NCBI RefSeq assembly: GCF_004359215.1
Contig: NC_090611.1
Coordinates: forward strand, 2,797,461-2,861,460
Source of the DNA: Bremia lactucae
Lineage: Eukaryota; Oomycota; Peronosporomycetes; Peronosporales; Peronosporaceae
Direction of reading: 5' to 3'
Length of the DNA: 64,000 bases
Made by a program: the position numbers and the translations under genes. Under the pieces are notes generated by a model, which was given only the letters and a program-made list of their open reading frames with translations, had not been told where the DNA came from and did not search any database. Shown piece by piece: positions 1-10,553 of this stretch. The stretch's first letter is position 1; each line of letters begins with the position of its first letter.

Positions 1-975
1 GGTAGCAAGCTCCACATGTCGACCGCAGATCATCCCCAGACCGATGGCCAAACAGAACGTGCCAATCGGGTCGTGGCGGATGTCTTACGCACTATAGCAA
101 CTCCCAAAGAGTGGAGCAAGCAATTGCCCTTTGTGGAGTTCGCTATAAATAACAGTGTCCACGCCAGTACGGGTGAGACACCGTTTTATATTAACGGACT
201 GCGCCATCCTCGGACGCCAGTCTCGTTTGTGCGCAGCCCGAGTCTTAGTGGGGGAGGGCCCCTCACTATGCTCGGTGCGAAAGAGGGACATAGTTTCGTC
301 AATATGACGATGACCCATGAGGGTATCATCTCAAAGACAGAAACTTGCCCTAGTGACCCTGCCAGTTTAGCAGCGGTCAATAAAACTACGCCTTATGACC
401 GACCTCTTGGCGGTATCATAGGCGAGTTTGATGCTAAAAGCGTGAGCGAGGCTCAACGCTTTGTGGATGAGCGATTAGCCATCACACGTAAAGTCCGTGA
501 CGCAATGGCAAGCGCACAGGACAAGCAAAAAGAATATGCGGACCGAAATGGTCGCAAAAATAATGAACGCTTTAAAGTGGGTGAAAACGTACTATTAAGT
601 ACTGCTACCCTACCTAAAAATGCAATTTCTGTACTACCTGGAGGTACGAAGTTGTTGCCGCGTTTCATTGGGCCCTTTACGGTGGTAGAAGCGGTTGGAG
701 ACCTAAATTGTAGGCTCATGCTTTCCTCGTATATGAAGACGCACCCCGTATTTTACGTGGGTTGTCTGAAACGGTATGTATACCCAAATGAGGTCACATA
801 TCCCCATCCGTCTAAGGAGACCGATGGTGACGCCGACTGTGAGTCGAGCGTCGTTCGGGTGAGAGGGACGATGAAGGTGAAAAGCTATCGGACCGAATTC
901 TCCCACCAGGAACAGGACTTGGATAGCGAGGGACATCACGCGAGTAACGCGGATCCCTCAGCATTATCCTCTTAA
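1..975 (+). CDS. Ty3/gypsy integrase, C-terminal part (F2-like element, 5' end outside window)
   Basis: The frame is open from base 1, so the protein is cut by the window edge and the Met codon at 16 is internal. The motif ADHPQTDGQTERAN carries the Glu of the integrase D,D,E triad. It is followed by the usual downstream core (FVEFAINNSVHAS) and, near codons 210-260, a C-terminal module ending in THPVFYVGCLKRY that resembles the tail of oomycete gypsy integrases. About 325 residues are free of stops, so this is one of the better preserved transposon reading frames here. The copy at 28352-29113 has the same order but is frameshifted. Function known from the family: insertion of cDNA into the genome. 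Confidence 0.9.
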   Translation, partial: GSKLHMSTADHPQTDGQTERANRVVADVLRTIATPKEWSKQLPFVEFAINNSVHASTGETPFYINGLRHPRTPVSFVRSPSLSGGGPLTMLGAKEGHSFVNMTMTHEGIISKTETCPSDPASLAAVNKTTPYDRPLGGIIGEFDAKSVSEAQRFVDERLAITRKVRDAMASAQDKQKEYADRNGRKNNERFKVGENVLLSTATLPKNAISVLPGGTKLLPRFIGPFTVVEAVGDLNCRLMLSSYMKTHPVFYVGCLKRYVYPNEVTYPHPSKETDGDADCESSVVRVRGTMKVKSYRTEFSHQEQDLDSEGHHASNADPSALSS

Positions 976-1009
976 ATAGGTCCAAGCGAGTCTTGAGGTT
1001 TTAATAACC

Positions 1010-2156
1010 CGGACGAGCCTTCGCTCGGACATCAACGAGATCCGAGATCAGCCGCGAGACTTGACCCTCGAGATCCGCAACATGTCGTTCAGCTTAACGC
1101 CTGTGACTGAACGGATGAAGGTAAGGCAGCCGCGAGTAGGTGGGCGAGATCGCCACTCCTATCGAACGCCGCCTGCACTGATGGATGCGGGTGGAATCAA
1201 CGCTTCCTTGTTAGAAGGTTGCTTGCCCACCGCTCCGTGAGGCAAAGGTATCAGATCCTCGTCCAATGGATAGGATACCCGAAGAGTTTTGACTATTGGG
1301 AACCGATCGATACCTTACGTATTGATATGCCCGGCTTTGTGGCTGCCTATGGGAGCACCAGCTGAGGCCTCTTTGCTAGTCTCAGGTGTCGAGAGAGGTC
1401 GGGCTACCTGCTGCGTCAAGGGCGCAAATTATGCACCTAGGGAGGTGTACTACCCAGATGATCTTTGTTGAAGGGCGTGCATCTCTTAAGAGATGACAGA
1501 AGAGAACGATAGTTTGAAATCCTTTTTCGAGCGTGCCAAGCGCTCGTTTTCGATGTTCCTTGCAGACTCTTGCGTGGGTACCCACCCGAGCGCCGTCAAC
1601 GCTAACTCGCGGCGACGGGATCGTTCGTGATTAAGATCCCCCCTTAAATAACAAAGGGTATGATTTAAATCACGATGTTGACTCGGGCTCGTCAAACAAA
1701 GCGAACTGGATATTTTCTCCCCTCCACATCCATGATAGATTCAGGTGGTGAAAAGCGTTTTCTTAATGAAGTTTCTTTAACCACCGCGAGGCAAAGGGGG
1801 TTCGAACGAGTTATCTCGTTCGTTGGCGAGGGAATCCACCCTCGCATGATAGTTGGAACCTCGTTCCCAACTGATGTAGGACGTTCCGCGTCTCGTCTTG
1901 CAGTACGACGAGACCCATACTCCTCGGCATAAGGTCCATCGGAGAACTAGCGCTTCTCGAGCTCGTCAAAGGATTAGAAGTTCTTAATCCCATGACGCAC
2001 CTCGTAAGATATGAGAGTCCTCCAATGGGAACCTTGAGGAAAATGTTTTTTTAGGGGCATGACCTGCACCCTTAAAACAGCATGGGCATGAATTCCCTCA
2101 CGAGAGGCAGGGAATCCCTGCCTCTCTAGACAAACGCTGCAACTGATCGGGTGCAC
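1010..2156 (-). pseudogene. Antisense reading-frame remnants downstream of integrase
   Basis: On the strand opposite to the integrase, broken protein-like stretches can be read. Around 2156-1974 there is a Cys-rich piece with SCSVCLERQG and ALRVQV. It resembles the plus-strand SCTVCRERH / ALRVQF piece at about 55003-55070. Near 1110-1030 there is a heptad-like stretch (DLEGQVSRLISDLVDVRAK) matching DLEGQALRLTSDLNDVRAK in the antisense frame of 29142-29522. No function is recognised. The fragments are interrupted by stops and frameshifts, so they are scored as a decayed gene. They lie in the same place and orientation relative to integrase as the frames at 29142-31158. Confidence 0.45.
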
Positions 2157-2299
2157 AGTCTATGGTCTGTTTCTCAAACATTCATGGAAAGCACTTAGCA
2201 TGTCAATCCAGACCTCACGGACTATGTTTTTATCATTCTGTACAAAGGCTGTCCAAGCTTGGAACAAGAGTTGATATCCTTTGCCCGTTTAGAAGTGTT

Positions 2300-2391
2300 A
2301 ACGTTAACGTTGACTTGGCCCTGCGAGCGATCCCTAGAATCACTAGGATTGCTAGTACTGCAATAGCACTAGCGTAAGGTGCCTTATTACA
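2300..2391 (+). repeat. LTR 3' end fragment with primer binding site
   Basis: The sequence ends in ...CCTTATTACA at 2391 and is followed after two bases by TGGAAGCACTTCGTGG, at 2394 onward. That is the arrangement seen at the intact F1 and F3 LTR ends (CA end, then a TGG-A/T-AGCACTT-like tRNA primer binding site). The rest of the LTR to the left is too diverged to delimit. Confidence 0.45.
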
Positions 2392-3074
2392 TCTGGAAGC
2401 ACTTCGTGGTCCTTTTAATGACCACGCTCATTCCATTCAACATGAACATGTTGAGGAAGAATAAGGGAGCTTTCACGCCACGCGTGAAGGCTTCCAGGCT
2501 AAACGTGAGAGGTTTACTCATTTGTGACCTCGAATGGAAAGCCGTCAAATGGATGAGTTCGACCAAAGACGAGTCAGCCATCAGCGCACGATTGCTCGCT
2601 CTGCAAAAAAACGATCAATATGAGGCTATTATCGATTGCATTCAACAGGACTCCACGTGGTCCGTGAAAAGGCAGCCTTGCTTCACCAGCGAGGCTCTTA
2701 ACAGGTAGAGCTGTTAAGAGAACAAGATGCTGAACTGATGGAACAGATGTGACATGCAAATACAGGTTACTGTGCTCATTATAGGGTTGAGGATGGTCTC
2801 GCCAAGACTCGCTCGTTCCAACTCGAACTGCAGGCGCTTAATCGAGCTATTGAAACAGGCCTTCGTCCGCTCGGGTTCTCATCGTCCACAGGATGGCAAA
2901 AAGCCCGAGGTTTCGATCCAATTGACCTCTGTTATGTTGAGAGCAAGAAACCTCGCTCATCAAATTACAAGCGATTGCAAAGATGCAATGCTGCCAGAAG
3001 ACAGAGCACAACGCCTATGAACGTAGTGCCCCAGTGCCAAAAATCACTGAGCGAAATGATCGACCTCCCGCAAA

Positions 3075-3102
3075 GAATGACGAATGACGAATGACGAATG
3101 AC
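3075..3102. repeat. Short tandem repeat, 7-bp unit
   Basis: Four exact head-to-tail copies of AATGACG inside the decayed gag region. Confidence 0.9.
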
Positions 3103-4200
3103 GCGGGTCCGACGCTGTTGTGAGACTACAACGGCAAATCGAATCGTCAAGGCTCATTATGGGCGAAGTGCACTGCTGATCCAGTAACGTCAAGAGAATT
3201 TGCAGGCCTCTTCACGAACGTTGCTCTCAACACACAGTAAATATTTGTTGCTGCCTTTGATGATGAAGTAACCCTCATAACCTTGCAAATCGAAATTTAA
3301 ACGGATCTTGTACTTCATTCCTTGTTTAGTGCGGGGCGCCAAATAGTTTAAATCGCTAGAAGATCAAAGGCTCAAGTTCGTTGAGCGCGATATACCTCTA
3401 TCAAGGGTGACAGTGGGCATTGCAACAGACTCATCAGCAACCGTTACATAACGTGTAGTCGGATTCCGATGAACGTTAAAGGGTAGACAATGCGATGATA
3501 ATTTCAGTGTACTAGATTTGGATGACAAATTTGATGTCATAATGGTAATATCATGACTCAGAAAATGCGAGTCATGCAGTACGATATGTTACAACGCCCG
3601 TCACTTGTTCATCATATGGCCATCTGATGAACGTTTTGGAGCGTCCACAAGCGGGGGGATGCACTATGACTGAGTGCGATTGCCTCACGTGTGGAATCTT
3701 ACTGTGAAATTAGTTTCCGGCGGCTGTGCATAAGCCCAGGTAGCGCCGTAGGTCCTTAGCAGGAATAGGTCGAGTGGACCGCGACAAAGATTCTCGCTTA
3801 AGGAGCAGCATTCAAGGAAGGATACCCTTCAAATGAATAAGGGTATAAGTCCTATAATACTTGGAGGAGCAAGTCTTCAAGAACCTGAAGAAACCCCGGG
3901 TACCTTCGGAAATAAGTTCTAAAGAAGAACCTGAGACATTGAATGTCTTAACATACAACGGATCAAGTGTATGCGCTAATATACTTGATCTGATAGCGCC
4001 TCCTAAATTTCATTTGGAGATTACTCAATTGCCAACGCTAGGACCGAAACGTTCTTGTGTGATCTACGTAGCGGTAACTTTTAGCAGATCAGCGTACTTT
4101 TCACAATAGATAAGTACGTGGCCGATATTGGTCGGCAATAACAATTCCTGAGAACGAAAGGTTTCCCAGCTGCTCATGGTTGAACGAGAGTATCGTCAAT

Positions 4201-4318
4201 GAGAAGGCTCGGATTGAACTTCTTACGCATCCAGGGAGTCGTTCAATGGCATATCCTTCGAACAAGGATTTGAGAAGACTCGAATTGAACTTCTTACGCC
4301 TCCTGGGAGTCGTTCAAA
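4201..4318 (+). repeat. 74-bp tandem duplication in pol linker
   Basis: A stretch beginning GAAGGCTCGGATTGAACTTC at 4201 recurs as GAAGACTCGAATTGAACTTC at 4275, both ending in GGGAGTCGTTCAA. The duplication lies in the protease-to-RT linker of the F3 remnant and encodes a repeated IELLTHPGS-like segment. Confidence 0.8.
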
Positions 4319-4383
4319 GGACTGCCAATACTCTGCCGGAACAGGCAGAGGTTGGAACGGAGCGCGGGATGAAGCACTGGGCT

Positions 4384-4656
4384 TCACCCGTTGACGAACT
4401 TCGCAAGCACGTATGTACTTGCGGATGAACTCATACTAGCGTGGCCAAAGCAAAAGTCGCGACTTATCGTGAGATAGGTCTTCTCACGTCCACGATGCCC
4501 ACTTATTGGTGCATCTTGGCACTCATACATGATGCTTAAACGAAAATCACTATGGGCGGGGATGACGACACGAGGTGTTCGCCAGCAATGGCTGTTAATA
4601 CAGTAACCCATTGCGTGTTGTGTATCGATCTGCTGAAGATCAATACAATTTTGCAA
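4384..4656 (-). pseudogene. Integrase N-terminal zinc-binding region, F3 minus-strand element
   Basis: The minus frame contains SIMYECQDAPISGHRGREKTYLTISRDF. This corresponds to the H-H-C-C region of gypsy integrases (canonically H-E-x-HD-x-P-x-x-GH-x-G-x-x-KT). Several zinc ligands are lost. It is the last recognisable part of the minus element; the catalytic core and 3' LTR are absent because the plus-strand remnant of 2442-4330 abuts here. Confidence 0.65.
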
Positions 4657-4994
4657 TCCTTTTAAGGATTTTTAGGCTAGATTTTTAAGGTAATCCATCA
4701 ACCCCTTAAAGCCTTATCTTCTTCATAAGCCCTTTTAACGCAATCGAGTAATGTTGACGACGTAATATTTACTGTTGCAACAGTGGCTTTATGCTCACTG
4801 TTGATTTGCCCACCCTACTCATAATCGGGCCGGCGCGAAAGGGCAACAGTAACGACATTAACTCGTCCTGTTTTATACTCCAGGAAGAAGTTATACTCCG
4901 CGAAGAAAACAACAATCTCGCCATTCTTTGCAAGAGGTGTGGACTGTTTACGGCCGTATGTAAAAATGCATGGTCCGTATATACAATGAAATGT

Positions 4995-6080
4995 CTATCT
5001 CCCCAAGAAATATACCCTAAACTTAGCCAGTGCGTATATCATAGCGATGAGCTTCTTGTCATGCATAGGATAGTTGCGTTCAGCTGATTGAAGCTGACGC
5101 GACTGATAACAGACGATGCGCTCTGCGCCGTTTGTGTCGTATTGTAGTAACGCACAGCCGATTGCAAAATCGCTGGCGTCATAGACCACATGAAAAGGTC
5201 GGTCTTCGTCAGCAATCGCCAGGACTGGCGATTGCATCAAGCTTTGCTTGATACCCTCAAAGGAACGCTGACAATCAGCGTTCCATGACCACTTTACAAT
5301 TTATTCACCTTGAAAGGAATATGTAAGGTCATTTCGGCATTATTTCGTGAGAACTAGTGCAGGTACGCCGCTAAACCGATGAACTTTCTAAGTCCCTTTC
5401 CATCGACTAGCACAGGCCGATTAATTATCGTCTTGAACTTTTCTGGATCCGAGCGTCAATTATTTTTACCCACGATGCACCCAAGAAGTGGTATCTTGCT
5501 TGCAGCGAATATACACTTTTTGATATTTGCATGCAACTTATTCTTCACGCAAAAATATAAGATCTTTTTGGACGTGGGTACGATGTACTTCAACATTCGA
5601 CTTCCCGTTCATTGCTCTGCTATGAGCGAAGACGTCAACAAAATAACTCAGTGTGAAATCCAGCACCAATTTTAGCAGATTGGTTACACATCTGATATAT
5701 GTCGCAGGGCATTACTAAGTCCCTGTGGCATGCCTAGCCACACCCATAGCATACCGCTTGGGGTGCTTACTGCTGTTAACGGAATATCTTGCTCACGCAT
5801 AAGGTCTGATAAAATCCATCCATCAGATCCATTTAAAAAAAGATAGTAATCTTTGACATACCATCAGTGATTACATCTTTTCGTGGTGTCGGCGTTTAAG
5901 CCGGTAGAGTTGCATCATGCACAATCCGCCATTCTCTTATTGCTTTACGCACACAGAAGGTCGGAGAGCTATGTGGAAAAGTTGATTCCCTCACATGGCT
6001 CGCTGCTAAGCGTTCGGCAAAGAATTTGTCGAGCGCTATTACTTGTTCACGAGGCAATGGCCATTGCTTTATGACACAGT
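4995..6080 (-). pseudogene. Reverse transcriptase-RNase H, F3 minus-strand element
   Basis: The RT start reads KQWPLPREQVIALDKFF with PHSSPTFCVRKA on the minus strand near 6060-5920. The polymerase box at 5645-5634 reads Y-F-V-D instead of Y-F-D-D, so the third position has lost its Asp. RNase H begins at about 5230 (QSPVLAIADEDRPFHVVYDASDFAIGCAL in pieces) and continues to KFRVYFLG near 5000. The stretch between 5240 and 5640 is frameshifted. Order and spacing match the F1 copy at 31828-33204. Confidence 0.8.
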
Positions 6081-7125
6081 ATAATGAATCTGGGATTTGT
6101 CAATTTCGTGTCGAGTTCATTTAACCTTATGCAACCCGCACGTTACTGATTCAGGGAAGCCATCCATAAACTCTATTCAATCCTTATACAAAGGGTTTGT
6201 CTTCAAATAACCCTGGATTGGGACGTAAAACGTTCCATCCGTGTCTTCTCTTTGAGAACACTTTCGCCCATCGATGAGCTACGGAGAATCCATTCGTTCT
6301 CAGGAGATACTATTGCCGACCGAATATCGGCCACGTAGTTGTCATCTGTGACAAGTACGCAGAGATTTTCTTGACTTTGCCACTACGCAGAACACGCAAG
6401 AACTGTTTCGGTCCTAGCGTCGGCAATTAAATTATCTCCGAAGTTGATTTCGTAGGCGCTATTAGATCAATTGTATAAGCGCCTACACTTGATCCATTGT
6501 TTACTAAGACATTTATTGTCTCAAATTCCTATTTAGAACTTATTTGCTAATGTACCTGGGAACCTTTGACCACAGGTTTCCGGGGACTTATTCCCACAAA
6601 AATTATTTGGGGAGTATCCTTCCCAACTGCCTATAGCTGTGGTTGCGCTTCCACAGCAAGATTCTCTTCGATCGACTCTCCTGTCAATCTAGAACTTTCG
6701 CACTGTCTCTTATAGACGGGCGTTTTATATTTTATTGGATGTTGCTTTTCAAGCAAGCATCCTTGTTTCTTACTACTCAACTTATTTGAGTGGTAGAACT
6801 TCGACGCTCTCTGTGCTTGTGCTTAGCCGTCAGGATCTAACTCCACAATGTATTGGGTATTCACTCTGAGGTCTTGTGCAGTCAAGCTAACGACTGATTC
6901 ACAAGAGAGGCCATCGCACTCACTCGTAGGGCATCCACACGCTTGTGTACGCTCCAAGACGTTACATCAGTTGGCAATTTAATGAACAAGAGACAGGCAT
7001 CGTCACGGCTTGATGCTGCCCATTTATACATGGCTCATACTTTCTGAGCCATGGTAATCTAAGGATGACATCAAAATAGTCATCCAAATCGAGTACGATG
7101 AAATCGTCATCGCACTGTTTACCCT
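6081..7125 (-). pseudogene. Protease-to-RT linker, F3 minus-strand element
   Basis: No long frame survives. Blocks aligning with 33365-34144 are visible on the minus strand. For example TCTCCGAAGTTGATTT at about 6434 is the counterpart of the F1 linker block at 33563. The same block was also deposited at 13417-13463. Confidence 0.6.
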
Positions 7126-7323
7126 TTAACGTGTGTATTGGATATCAACTAAATGTTTCTTAACCGTTACAGATGCGCCTGTTTTAAGGCGCACTGTCAT
7201 CCTCGTTAGAGGGATATCGCGCTCAATAAATTTAAATCTGCGATCTTCTAGCGATTGGCGTCTAATCAAATTATTCGACGCCCCACAATCGACTAGGGAC
7301 TTAAGTGACAACTTATTTGACAC
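7126..7323 (-). pseudogene. Retroviral-type aspartic protease remnant, F3
   Basis: The frame reads SLKSLVDCGASNNLIRRQSLE, then ERDIPLTRMTVRLKTGAS. VDCGAS is the D-S/T/C-G-A active-site loop of gypsy proteases, here with Cys in the second position. The catalytic Asp is present. Length and flanking blocks match the copies at 34460-34269 and 36707-36420. Confidence 0.75.
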
Positions 7324-8610
7324 TTATTTTCAAGGTGATTGAGACTAACCTTATCCCCTGGGGCAGTTACACACAATGTTTGTGTGTGAAGAGCAACTTT
7401 CGTGAAAAGGTCTGCAAATTCTTTTGACGTTGCTGGTTCTGTAGGGCGCTCCGCACCTACTGCCCCGACCGTTCTTTTAAGATCCGCCTCGCCGTTGCGA
7501 TTCCACAACAGCGTCGATCCACGTCCTCCGCTGTTCCTAGCGAGAGGCCGGTCTTTTCGCTCAGTGTTTTTAGGCACTGACTTTGGGGCACTAGACTCAT
7601 AGGCGTAGTGGCTCGTCTTTTGGGAAAGATTACATTTTTGTAACCGTTTGTAACTTGAGGAGCATGAGTTCTCGCTCTACACACGAGGATATCCATGGGT
7701 TTTGGACCTCCGTTTCTTGTCGTCTCGGGGGACGATATGCACCCGAGTGGACGAAAGCCTGTCTCAGGCTGAAGTCCTCCTGTTCCGCTATAGAGATCTC
7801 TTGGTCGAGCGACTCTAATTCTAGACGGAACGGGTGGGTCTTTACAGGTCCGTCTGCAAGACCTTCAATAAACGCAGTTAGGTGTGTTTGTTCATCAATT
7901 GGATGACTAAAGATACACCTGATCTATGTTGGGCATAAGCGTTAATGTCACGCTTGCCCTGCTTCAACTCCAGGAGCTCAGCTCGAGTCCTGAACTCGGC
8001 CTGTGGTGGCTCAAATGTTTTATTGAGCCAATCCTTAAAATCCTTATTCTACCAAAGACTAATGGGTCGTGAAGTTTGAGCCTCTAGGCCCAAGATTTGG
8101 CACGTCCGGCTAAGTTGGACATGCCAAATTTCACCTTCGTCGCATCATCATTGATTCGGCGAGCTTCTATGGCGTCGTCTAATTCAACGAACCATCTCAA
8201 AAGGGAGTTGCCTTCGACTGCCTTAAACTTAGAGATTGCGATCTTTAAGCTTCGGGTCGACGAAGCGTCGGCCCATTAGCAGCATTTACATGCTGCTGCC
8301 TCAACATTTCACATTAATGAACACCATGTTCTCTTAACACCTTTGCGTGTTGAGAGCCTTGGTACTTTTTTGGGCCGCGTCGAGTTCGTGTTGTATGAAC
8401 TCGACTATGGCCGCATGCTGCTCATCTCTTCCCAGAGTATACAGCATGCGGCCATAGTATGGCCCCAACGGCTGGCCCGCCTACGACCGAACTCATTCTT
8501 TTGATCGCTCTCCATTTAAGGTCACTCAAATGATTTAACCCTTCACGCGTGGCGTGATAATCATCTTGAGGGGCTGAGAAGCTCCCTCCTCCTTCATCGA
8601 ACATGTCCAT
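7293..8610 (-). pseudogene. Gag, F3 minus-strand element
   Basis: Gag starts at 8610 with MDMFDEGGGS, then LKWRAIKRMSSVVGGPAVGA. The capsid region near 8290-7830 includes a minus frame equivalent to LAGRAKTWALGLK at about 8115-8080. The nucleocapsid and C-terminal part lie at 7577-7293. The frame is broken several times. Capsid-to-nucleocapsid reading around 7880-7810 keeps DGPVKTHPFRLELE in one frame, which exposes the one-base deletion found in the F1 copies. Confidence 0.75.
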
Positions 8611-8661
8611 GTTGGATGGAACATGCGTAGGTCGCTGAACGGACTACGAAGTACTGCCAGG

Positions 8662-9449
8662 TGTAACGGGGCACCCTTCACTCGTACTAATCAGTACTAG
8701 TTAACCTTACACTGATAACAGTGAAGGTTAAGTGCCTCGAAACTTCACGTACACAAGGGTGCAGAGGAAGGTTTCTAAGTAGCAAAGGGGCTTTAGCTAC
8801 CAAGTTAATTCAAAGGATTATAATTAGGGGAAAGTAAAACTGTATCTATATGTTTTAGTATCCTACGTAACGGTCTTTTATTTACTAAAAACTTATTTTA
8901 CTAATAAATAACTAAGTATGGCGCCTCCTTGCGCACCGCATAATTGTGTCTTATAACCGTTGGCGGGGTTGATTGAGACTTGAATCAACCAATCAATAGA
9001 GATTCAATTTTGACGAAGTTCTCTTATTGGAACCCCGCACCCCTCATTACACTATGGGGAATTTCGGCTACAGGGCCTCCTCCCACCCAACTATCACACA
9101 CCTTCGGTGCGGGTTGGCAGGGCGGCCATCCATTGGATGGTTGCTCGTCTGCTTTTTAGCCTATCTCCGGCGATGTGTCATCGTACCGCCCTCCGCGGGT
9201 ATCGATCCACGTACCTCCCGGTCCCAGTTCCAGTGCTTAACCACTCGGCCACTGAGATCGGTATCAACCAATCAATAGAGCTAATGTCTTATTGCATCAA
9301 TACGATCCAATTTGGAAATATTGGAACTTCTAAGTCAAATTATCATTAAAGATAAAAATTTTGTACTTCTTTATTTATTTCCTCACAGGAATAATATTTA
9401 TTATTTTATTATTAGAAATAATACTTATGTAACGGTAAATCCCGTTACA
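8662..9449 (-). repeat. F3 LTR (5' LTR of minus element), carrying a SINE
   Basis: On the minus strand it starts TGTAACGGG at 9449 and ends ...CCCGTTACA at 8662. It is followed internally by a primer binding site reading TGGCAGTACTTCGTAGTCC. Without the 261-bp insert and its duplicated 18-bp target it is about 509 bp, close to the 513 bp of the sister LTR at 38018-38530. Confidence 0.85.
9002..9262 (-). mobile_element. tRNA-derived SINE inserted in the F3 LTR
   Basis: The F3 LTR is interrupted by 261 bp flanked by an 18-bp direct repeat (8984-9001 and 9263-9280, ATCAACCAATCAATAGAG). The sister LTR at 38018-38530 has a single slightly diverged copy of that target and no insert. Read on the minus strand, the insert begins with a tRNA-like head. 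An A box TGGCCGAGTGGTTA lies at 9251-9238 and a B box GGATCGATACC at 9208-9198, at tRNA-like spacing and with the GGCCGAGTGGTTAA core typical of Leu/Ser tRNAs. The remaining ~190 bp is an unrelated body with no open frame. A target duplication of this length and an RNA polymerase III promoter are family hallmarks of SINEs. Confidence 0.85.
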
Positions 9450-9719
9450 TCACGTTCACGGCGGGCAGAGGAAGAGTCAAGGTATCGCTTAGCAAAAAGT
9501 CAAAATTGAGAAAAGTTTAGATTAAAGAAATATAAAGTAGAGCTGTATTTAATATATTTTAAGCTTCTTCGTACCAATACCTTCTTGTAGTCCTGACTTT
9601 ACCATGATCCCCCCAAAACGTAACTTGGCCCACAAAATACATCTAACATCAACAATGACTGAAAAGCCTTTCGACAAACCCTGTCATTACCCTTGATACA
9701 CTCATTTCACCTGTTTGGA
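9450..9719. other. LTR-like fragment and AT-rich spacer
   Basis: The first ~100 bases (CACGTTCACGGCGGGCAGAG...) resemble the internal part of the F3 LTR (CACGTACACAAGGGTGCAGAG) and are probably an older LTR fragment. The rest is AT-rich and holds no gene; it includes the downstream flank of the HAD-type gene. Confidence 0.4.
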
Positions 9720-10553
9720 CTATGTGGCGACATTAAGCATTTCCCATGTAATTTGAAGGTCGAGATCTCCCTCATGAGTACACAAGTGCTCCATATTGGC
9801 GAGGATAAGCTCCACTTCCAACTGCAGCTCGCTTATCTTTGGGTACGCGATAAACTTCATCGACTTGCCGTGGCATACATCTATTGCCTGCATCTTGACG
9901 TTTATGAGTGCTTCACGCTCGGTAGGGCCATCACCGAGCGAAATGATGTGCCGCGGAACGCCAGCTAAATTTTCTTCGCCGTATACCTCCCACACTGGAA
10001 ATACCTCCTTGTTAAAAGCCTCTATTTTCCACTGATGCGGGCAGTCTGGATAGAGATACTCGTATGTGGAGCGTGCAGAAATGACTTTAATTCGCGTGTT
10101 GAGATATGGAACGAGCCGCGGCATGAAAAGTGACGCCGATAACTCGACCCATCCAGTCTCAGCGGCTGTCACGATTATAACGCGGCCGTGAGTCAATGCA
10201 GTTTCTAAAAGCTGCACAGCAGACTCCTCAAGCTTCTTTAGCTCACCCTGTACATTGTCTGGGATATCAGGCTCCTCATTAATGTACTTAGGACAGAGGC
10301 CGAGTTTGGCAATGGCTGATGAAGCCATGAGAGTGTCGTCTATTTATAAAAAGCAATGGAATCAGGAAAGTAACTTTGCCGAGTAAATAAGATAAATACC
10401 CCAATCAAAAAAAATGACGACATCCTCTGTGTGCTGCTTGATAATAGTGGAGTTTGCTCTCAGCATAACGCCGAATTCGTAGCTGTCAAGTGAGAGGTTG
10501 GATCGCGCATCCTCAATACACACACCTGCATTAGTGTGCTGGTTGGGTGCCAT
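9720..10553 (-). CDS. HAD-superfamily phosphatase-like protein, two exons
   Basis: Exon 1 runs 10553-10400 and exon 2 runs 10339-9720, giving 257 residues. The 60-bp intron (GT at 10399-10398, AG at 10341-10340) splits one codon. Splicing it joins ...VVIFFDW to DDTLMASS. This creates the HAD motif I D-x-D-x-T at residues 50-54 (D50, D52, T54), which neither exon has alone. Motif II may be VIIVTAAE (Thr ~109). A Lys near 156-162 could serve as motif III, and ISLGDGPTERE (Asp ~188) fits motif IV. HAD enzymes use the first Asp as nucleophile on phosphate esters; the substrate cannot be told. The start at 10553 is the first Met of an open exon. An unspliced reading from the ATG at 10328 would lose the nucleophile and is unlikely. 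Confidence 0.85.
10340..10399 (-). other. Spliceosomal intron of the HAD-type gene
   Basis: The intron is 60 bp, starts GTATTTATC and ends TTTATAAATAG on the minus strand, and is AT-rich like typical short oomycete introns. A CTGAT branch-point-like element lies inside. Its placement is supported by restoration of the FFDWDDTL motif across the junction with frame kept. Confidence 0.85.

Larger units (their letters stand above)
2442..4330 (+). pseudogene. Gypsy gag-protease-linker remnant, F3-like, plus strand
   Basis: Starts with MNMLRKN at 2442, matching MDMFDEG and MDMLDGN at the gag starts of other copies, followed by WKAVKWMSSTKDES. A nucleocapsid linker near 2920-2990 (DPIDLCYVESKKPR) corresponds to PMDLSYVESEKPR elsewhere, but the CCHC knuckle is lost. 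At about 3350-3540 a protease remnant reads SLEDQRLKFVERDIPLSR. At 3921-4070 a linker (EEPETLNVL, ITQLPTLGPKR) matches the minus-strand copy at 33500-33680. Many stops and frameshifts. The remnant ends where the minus-strand F3 integrase begins, so two copies meet tail to tail. Confidence 0.75.

Noticed and set aside
9181..9262. Functional tRNA gene on the minus strand
   Set aside because: A and B boxes are present but no complete cloverleaf can be folded, and it sits within an insert with target duplication, so it is a SINE head.
9720..10328. 202-residue single-exon version of the HAD-type gene
   Set aside because: It lacks the D-x-D-x-T nucleophile that a consensus-spliced upstream exon restores in frame.
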